Translations under genes and position numbers: made by a program
Part shown: positions 59,184-64,000 of the stretch, piece by piece
Layout of the letters: every line of letters begins with the position of its first letter
Position numbering within the stretch: the stretch's first letter is position 1
Origin: Ifrita kowaldi
Taxonomy: Eukaryota > Chordata > Aves > Passeriformes > Cinclosomatidae
NCBI GenBank assembly: GCA_013398055.1
Contig: VZRS01009566.1
Span: 554,062-618,061, forward strand
Reading direction: 5' to 3'
DNA: 64,000 bases
The notes under the pieces: model-generated
The model's database searches: none
What the model was told of the DNA's origin: nothing
What the model saw: only the letters and a program-made list of their open reading frames with translations

Positions 59184-62100
59184 GTCCATCAAACAAAAAA
59201 GTTTTACAGTAAATTACAAAATCCCAAATTTCTTGCACGTATTTTCCTTAGACATTCTCCACAGTTAATTGGTAATGCTCATGAGTACTGGGTTGATGGA
59301 TAAACGCCTACACTGATTAGCTATGGAATTTCCTGTTTCTCTGCTAACTTCAACAGACCATATAGTAACCCACAATTGACTATACAGGTATTTTTATTTA
59401 CAAATCAGTGGAATAAACTAGAAATAGTTCTATCTCACCCAGTGGAATTATGCTAATCTAAGTGTGGTGCGCAATGGGAATCTGTTCATTGTATCCTTCT
59501 ACCACCTGCAAGACTCACATAGTTTCTCAGAGGTCTGAATGATGATGTCCCACTGGAACCAGCTGTATGAATTGTTAATGTACCCATAATGGATGTGACT
59601 TGAGACATGTACATTAGATTGCCGGGGCAACAAATCCCACCTCCTCAGGGAGGAGTGTGCAGCAGATTTCACACAGGTTTCATGAAAAGGACAAAAAATA
59701 AGTCCAGACAGGTTTTCCTACTGTGAAATGGGTGGTTTTCTTTTCTTTATACACAGAGATAACTTTCCTACAGCAAACAGTACTGAGACTGTACTTAAAT
59801 AGCAATTCACCTTGTTACAGGTTAAGCTTTAGTAGTGAAAACCAAAGTACCATGACAGTTACTCCTAGAAATAAATGCATTTCGGAAAGTTAAGCCATTT
59901 AATATCAAGGTTACTGAATGACAGACGAGTATTTCCAAAAAGCTAAGGCAAAGAAAGCTTAATTTGGGATCTGTAACTCAAATTCTGTGTGGTACTCAAT
60001 GTCTAACAGTAGAATTGACAGCTTGGAAGGAAGTGTAATTGCACTGCTCTGTCCATACCTGAGGGCATTCACCTAAAATAGCAAGAAGTATTTGATGACA
60101 TACAGGATCTCACCAGCTATCATCTCTAGTGAATCAGGCAACGCTAATGGAAGTGAAAAATTAGGACAAACTGAAGAACTGTGGGAAAAACTTCTGCTGC
60201 TTGGGAGAGCAGAAAGGCCAGAAGAAACCTAAGTGTTAGTTTTAGTTTTGGGACTGGAGTGCCAGATGTAGACCTAACCTCCCTAGAGAGGTGATGGCAC
60301 TGAATTGGCACTGGGCTGCCCTCTGTGCCTCAGGGCACAAGGAGCTAAGGAAAGGAGAGGACACCATCCCCAGCACTTTTTCTAGGGGAGTTGCTGTTGC
60401 TTTGCTCTGTACTTCCTCAGTTTTCCAAGGGGTACCCTGTCTGTTGGGAATAAAGTATGTCCTTGAACTCCCCAGGAAGATGCTATCTCCCTATTTCTTA
60501 TCTTCTTCTGCATCCCATCAATGAGTGGTTTCAAACAGAGTGGTTTTGCAATTTCAAAGTCCTGTCCTCAGGACAGCAGCTCTCTGACTGGGAAGAGCAA
60601 AAGCAAAGAAGTGTTGCAACATGTTGACAAAAACAGAATTTGGCAAAGTGTCAATCACAGCATTGCACTACCGAAGGGCAAGAAAATGACTACGTGTTGG
60701 GAACACAACAACAACTTACAGGTCTGACATGTCCCTCTAAGTTTTGTTATCAGCAGAAATACCACCTCAAGTTTTATCCTAAGTTTATGAGATATCTATG
60801 AAGAGTATGGTATTAATTTTATGTATGTTTTCCTAGCAGAACTCCATCTGTCTAACTTCCTCAGGAAATGTTTACTTCCTTTGCAAACAGATCTAGTCAC
60901 CCTTTACCATATGACTCCAAGAAGAACAAAAAATCTCCATCAATTTGAAGGTAAAGGAAATATGCTAACAGCTGTTTCAGTAAAACATGAACAATGTCCT
61001 TTGAATCTTTACTACAGAGACATTTTCAGGTAAAGGTTTGTCTTTAGCAAAATTACAGATACATTTTTTTTGAGTCTCAGCCTAAGTACAAATGTTCTGA
61101 ACTTCATAAATTAAATTTCATTTCCAGATTTAGGAGAAAAGAAATACTTATATGTTTTCCTTATCAGGATACTTTCTGCATGTCTAAAAAAGTCTGAAAA
61201 CACCACCGTAAAATGCAGCTCCTTCTCTTCCCCACTTCCCTTTTTAGTGATCAACTGAAATACATAAACACCAGTAAACTTTGGAGAAAAAAAACCACTA
61301 CAATTTACATGCTGAAAATAAAGCAGTTATGAAGTATTTATATGCTCATTTATATGTGCTAGTCTTTTTCCCCCCAATCTACTGCATTTTATCTTTGCAG
61401 ACATAATTTAATTTTCAATTTTTAAAGTCTTGTTGTTTTCCAAATAGTAACGAAACATTTTTAGCACTACTGACACAGCCCCTAGAGATGGGTTTTTTCT
61501 AGTAGGCAGAGAGAGTGTCACTTGCAGTTTAACTTTATAGCAACAGTAAGTAAAATAAATCCTTTTGATTTTGATCATAACCTCTGGATTATGTTTCAAT
61601 GACCCTGTAATTCCTGTGGGGTAGCCTGCTTGGTCTTACGTACGTATACAACATTTTAGCATAAAACTAGTAAGATTTTCAACATGAAAAAGCCCCTTAG
61701 CACTTACAGAATCTGCTTCTTCCATGTCCTAACAGAGGGAACCATGAAAATACCACGTGTCCGATCAACACAGCAGCAATGAGGCACCTCCCTTTCTCTC
61801 CCTCCACATTCAGCTGGCAGTGATGCATCCAGCTTATAATCAATGAATCAATCATATTAAACCCCCAAAATACTCCAGACCCTTTAGTAGAAGGGTTTTT
61901 TTTTAATCCACCACACGTCAATCAGTGACTCGCATGAAGTTCAATAAGCAAACTGAAAAATTCTCACCTATCCTCATATCTGGTCCAAGTAGTATTTTTT
62001 AAAAGGAACTGTCCAGAGCACAAACACATGAATGTATGTGCAAAGAGAGTGACTGCATTTCGTTTAAAGTCTGTAACCTACGTTAGAAACATGTGCTATT

Positions 62101-63322
62101 ACAACAGAAAGCCACATCCATGGAAAAAAATGGGTTAGAGCTTGCAGGTTGGGAGTTGAAGACCAACAATTTTTGTGTGCGATCCAGGCTTGTTAATCTT
62201 CAGCTTTGCAGCAGTATTTACCTAGCTTACAAATATTTTTGTGCTAACAATTATTTCTCTGTAAACACAAATGTCCACTTCCTTTTGGCACTGAATTGAA
62301 AAGGTGTGATGAGGCAACTAGAATTAAACTACTGGCTGACCTGGTGAACAACAACCCATGTCTTGAGCAGTTAAATCTGTTAACAGAACTTTGTCCTGTT
62401 GACAGGTATTCTCTTCAGGGTTTGTCTTCCCCAGTGACACAGTCATAACACAAGTAATACAAGGACAGGAGTGTAAAACTGGTATAACAACACAGTGGTG
62501 GGGCAGAGCCCATGATGATCAAGGCACAGATGATGCATCATGCAATGCCACAGTCCTGCTCCTCTGGATCCTGCTGATGTTTTCATCTTTCTTAGGCATG
62601 GCTTTGAAGTAACTGCTTTTGATGGCTGCTGAAAAGCTGCACTTCTCCATGTCCACTTGTGCCTTTGTCTCTCGGTTTGGTCACGTGACCCTGAAGTTGG
62701 CCCCAATGTACTGAACTGGTGTGTCACCTGCACTTCACTTGTGCTCTAAATGAGAGACAGGCAGACTTCCTCAGCTTCCACTCTTGCTTCATACCTCCAA
62801 TGGAAGAAGGAGTTCTTCTAAAGTATAGCTATACTGTCTTGGAAAAATAAAGTGCAATTATGAGTTTGTTCACACTGTTTAGAAGAGATGTGCTGTAGAA
62901 AGGTGGTGGGTTTAGCTGTACAGAGCTGCTCAAGAGGAACCCATGCACAGCCTGTCTCGTAGAGCTGTCGGTACTCCCTGCTGCACAAGCATGGCTACAC
63001 ACCCAAGCAGAAGATCAAGATTTCTCTCCTACCTTCATTTTTCCCCCCTTCTGTAATGTCTGCCCACCCAAATGTCCCTCCTCTCCAAACAGCTGCAGTG
63101 ACAGACTCTGCCTGCCCCTCCTCACCTTGGCAAAGGCGAAGAGACAGACAATCTGTCACTGACAGCTTGTGTACGTGACAAAGCAGACGGGTGCAGCTAG
63201 AGTGGAACTATTGTTTACTTTGCTCTGTGTGCAATGGGACCAGAGCAGCCAGGTTTCCTATACATACACCTTCCGGTTTCCCTTCCCTACAGCATCCCTA
63301 CAGTATCCCTTACGACATTCTT

Positions 63323-63335
63323 AAAAAAAAAAAAA
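63323..63335. repeat. Poly-A tract (13 nt)
   Basis: A short homopolymer in the SRGAP1 intron. Confidence 0.85.
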
Positions 63336-64000
63336 TCCTTTTCTGCTGTAGCTCTTTTCCTCCCCTTTCCTCTGCTCTGTCTGTTCCTCTTCCTTCCTCC
63401 ACACATCCTCTGAAATGGACGAGGGAAGCTTTTGTTTCTACTGCTGCAAAGTCCACGTGTACTGGTTGCTCTGTCTAGGTTGTCTGCTGGCCAGAGAGGC
63501 AGTGAGCTCACACTGCTGCTCTTCTCTACACGGAGTGTTATTCTGAATCCTTCACCTCTAATGGGCCAGTAAGTCTCACAAAAATAGTAGTTATATAACA
63601 ATTTTGAGAACTCTTTTCTATCTGTTAAATTTGTTTGGAACTTGGCAGAAGTTACTGTGAGGGACATCTGAAGGGTGGTCAAACTGTCACAGTCGAATAC
63701 ACCTTTATGACCTGGATAAAAAGAATTAATATAATAGAGTTGCATCAATTTTTTCATGGATACCTCTCATAACCAGAAGTATATGAGATCGATATTTACA
63801 GAAAATTATTACTGTTCTAAAGTTTCACTGTGGGGTGTACACACATGTTTTTCAGTTGTTGTAAATCCTTTAGAGAGATTAGAGAATCCTTTAGAGAAAG
63901 CTAAATCCTTTTACCTTTAAAATTCAAACAAAAATAGAGCCTGAATGGCAAATATCCTCTAGCTGCAATATTTAAAGGCAAACTTTTTAAAAATTTAGTT

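Larger units (their letters stand above)
56018..64000 (-). other. SRGAP1 intron (partial, at least 8 kb)
   Basis: The exon expected next upstream (the linker between the RhoGAP and SH3 domains) was not found, so the interval is treated as one intron continuing off the right edge. It holds an LTR-like segment or segments near 57.8-58.8 kb and simple repeats. Confidence 0.7.

Noticed and set aside
1..64000. CRISPR arrays, phage or bacterial operons, tRNA or rRNA genes
   Set aside because: No regularly spaced repeats, Shine-Dalgarno-led gene strings or tRNA A/B-box and cloverleaf patterns were seen. The window is vertebrate nuclear DNA.

Overview
This is a vertebrate nuclear window, almost certainly avian. 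It carries short interspersed pieces of CR1-type LINEs (the chicken-repeat-1 3' end is recognisable at about 30.9, 36.5, 46.4 and 48.6 kb), compact introns, CpG-island promoters, and protein-coding exons nearly identical to those of other amniotes. There are no bacterial operons, CRISPR arrays or prophages, so I annotated exon by exon using splice sites and conserved protein sequence. Most long reading frames in the GC-rich islands are not genes.

Layout from left to right. (1) 1-13.3 kb, minus strand: the 5' part of XPOT (exportin-T, tRNA nuclear export). Nine coding exons encode the first 373 residues; the rest lies off the left edge. (2) 12.6-14.9 kb: a CpG island between XPOT and the next gene, which point away from each other. 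(3) 14.57-18.08 kb, plus strand: complete five-exon RPL18A (ribosomal protein eL20, 176 aa) with a 5'-TOP tract. (4) 18.55-20.46 kb: an assembly artefact. A 97-N gap is followed by an orphan 325-bp fragment carrying KICS2 exon 1, then by an exact-looking second copy of the RPL18A 3' part. (5) 18.76-30.0 kb, plus strand: KICS2 (C12orf66; KICSTOR subunit, amino-acid control of mTORC1), exons 1 (cut short), 2 and 3 plus 3' UTR. (6) 30-49.8 kb: intergenic, with CR1 fragments, simple repeats and one more unmerged assembly overlap at 48.93 kb. (7) 49.8-64 kb, minus strand: the 3' end of SRGAP1 (SLIT-ROBO Rho GTPase-activating protein 1). The last four coding exons (SH3 domain and C-terminal tail) and a probable 2.7-kb 3' UTR are present, followed by about 8 kb of intron running off the right edge.

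XPOT, KICS2 and SRGAP1 are neighbours on human chromosome 12q14, so this is conserved synteny. RPL18A is on human chromosome 19, so its presence here is the odd element. Contig breaks (N at 13364, 14291, 18550-18646, 18972, 21296 and 48930) mean that no uninterrupted contig links RPL18A to a coding exon of either neighbour. The most interesting leads are this linkage question, the false duplication and misplaced KICS2 exon 1, a possible orphan exon at 20.95 kb in the position that C12orf56 occupies in mammals, and paired CACGTG E-boxes (CLEAR-like) in the KICS2 promoter. I saw no convincing undescribed biological system.
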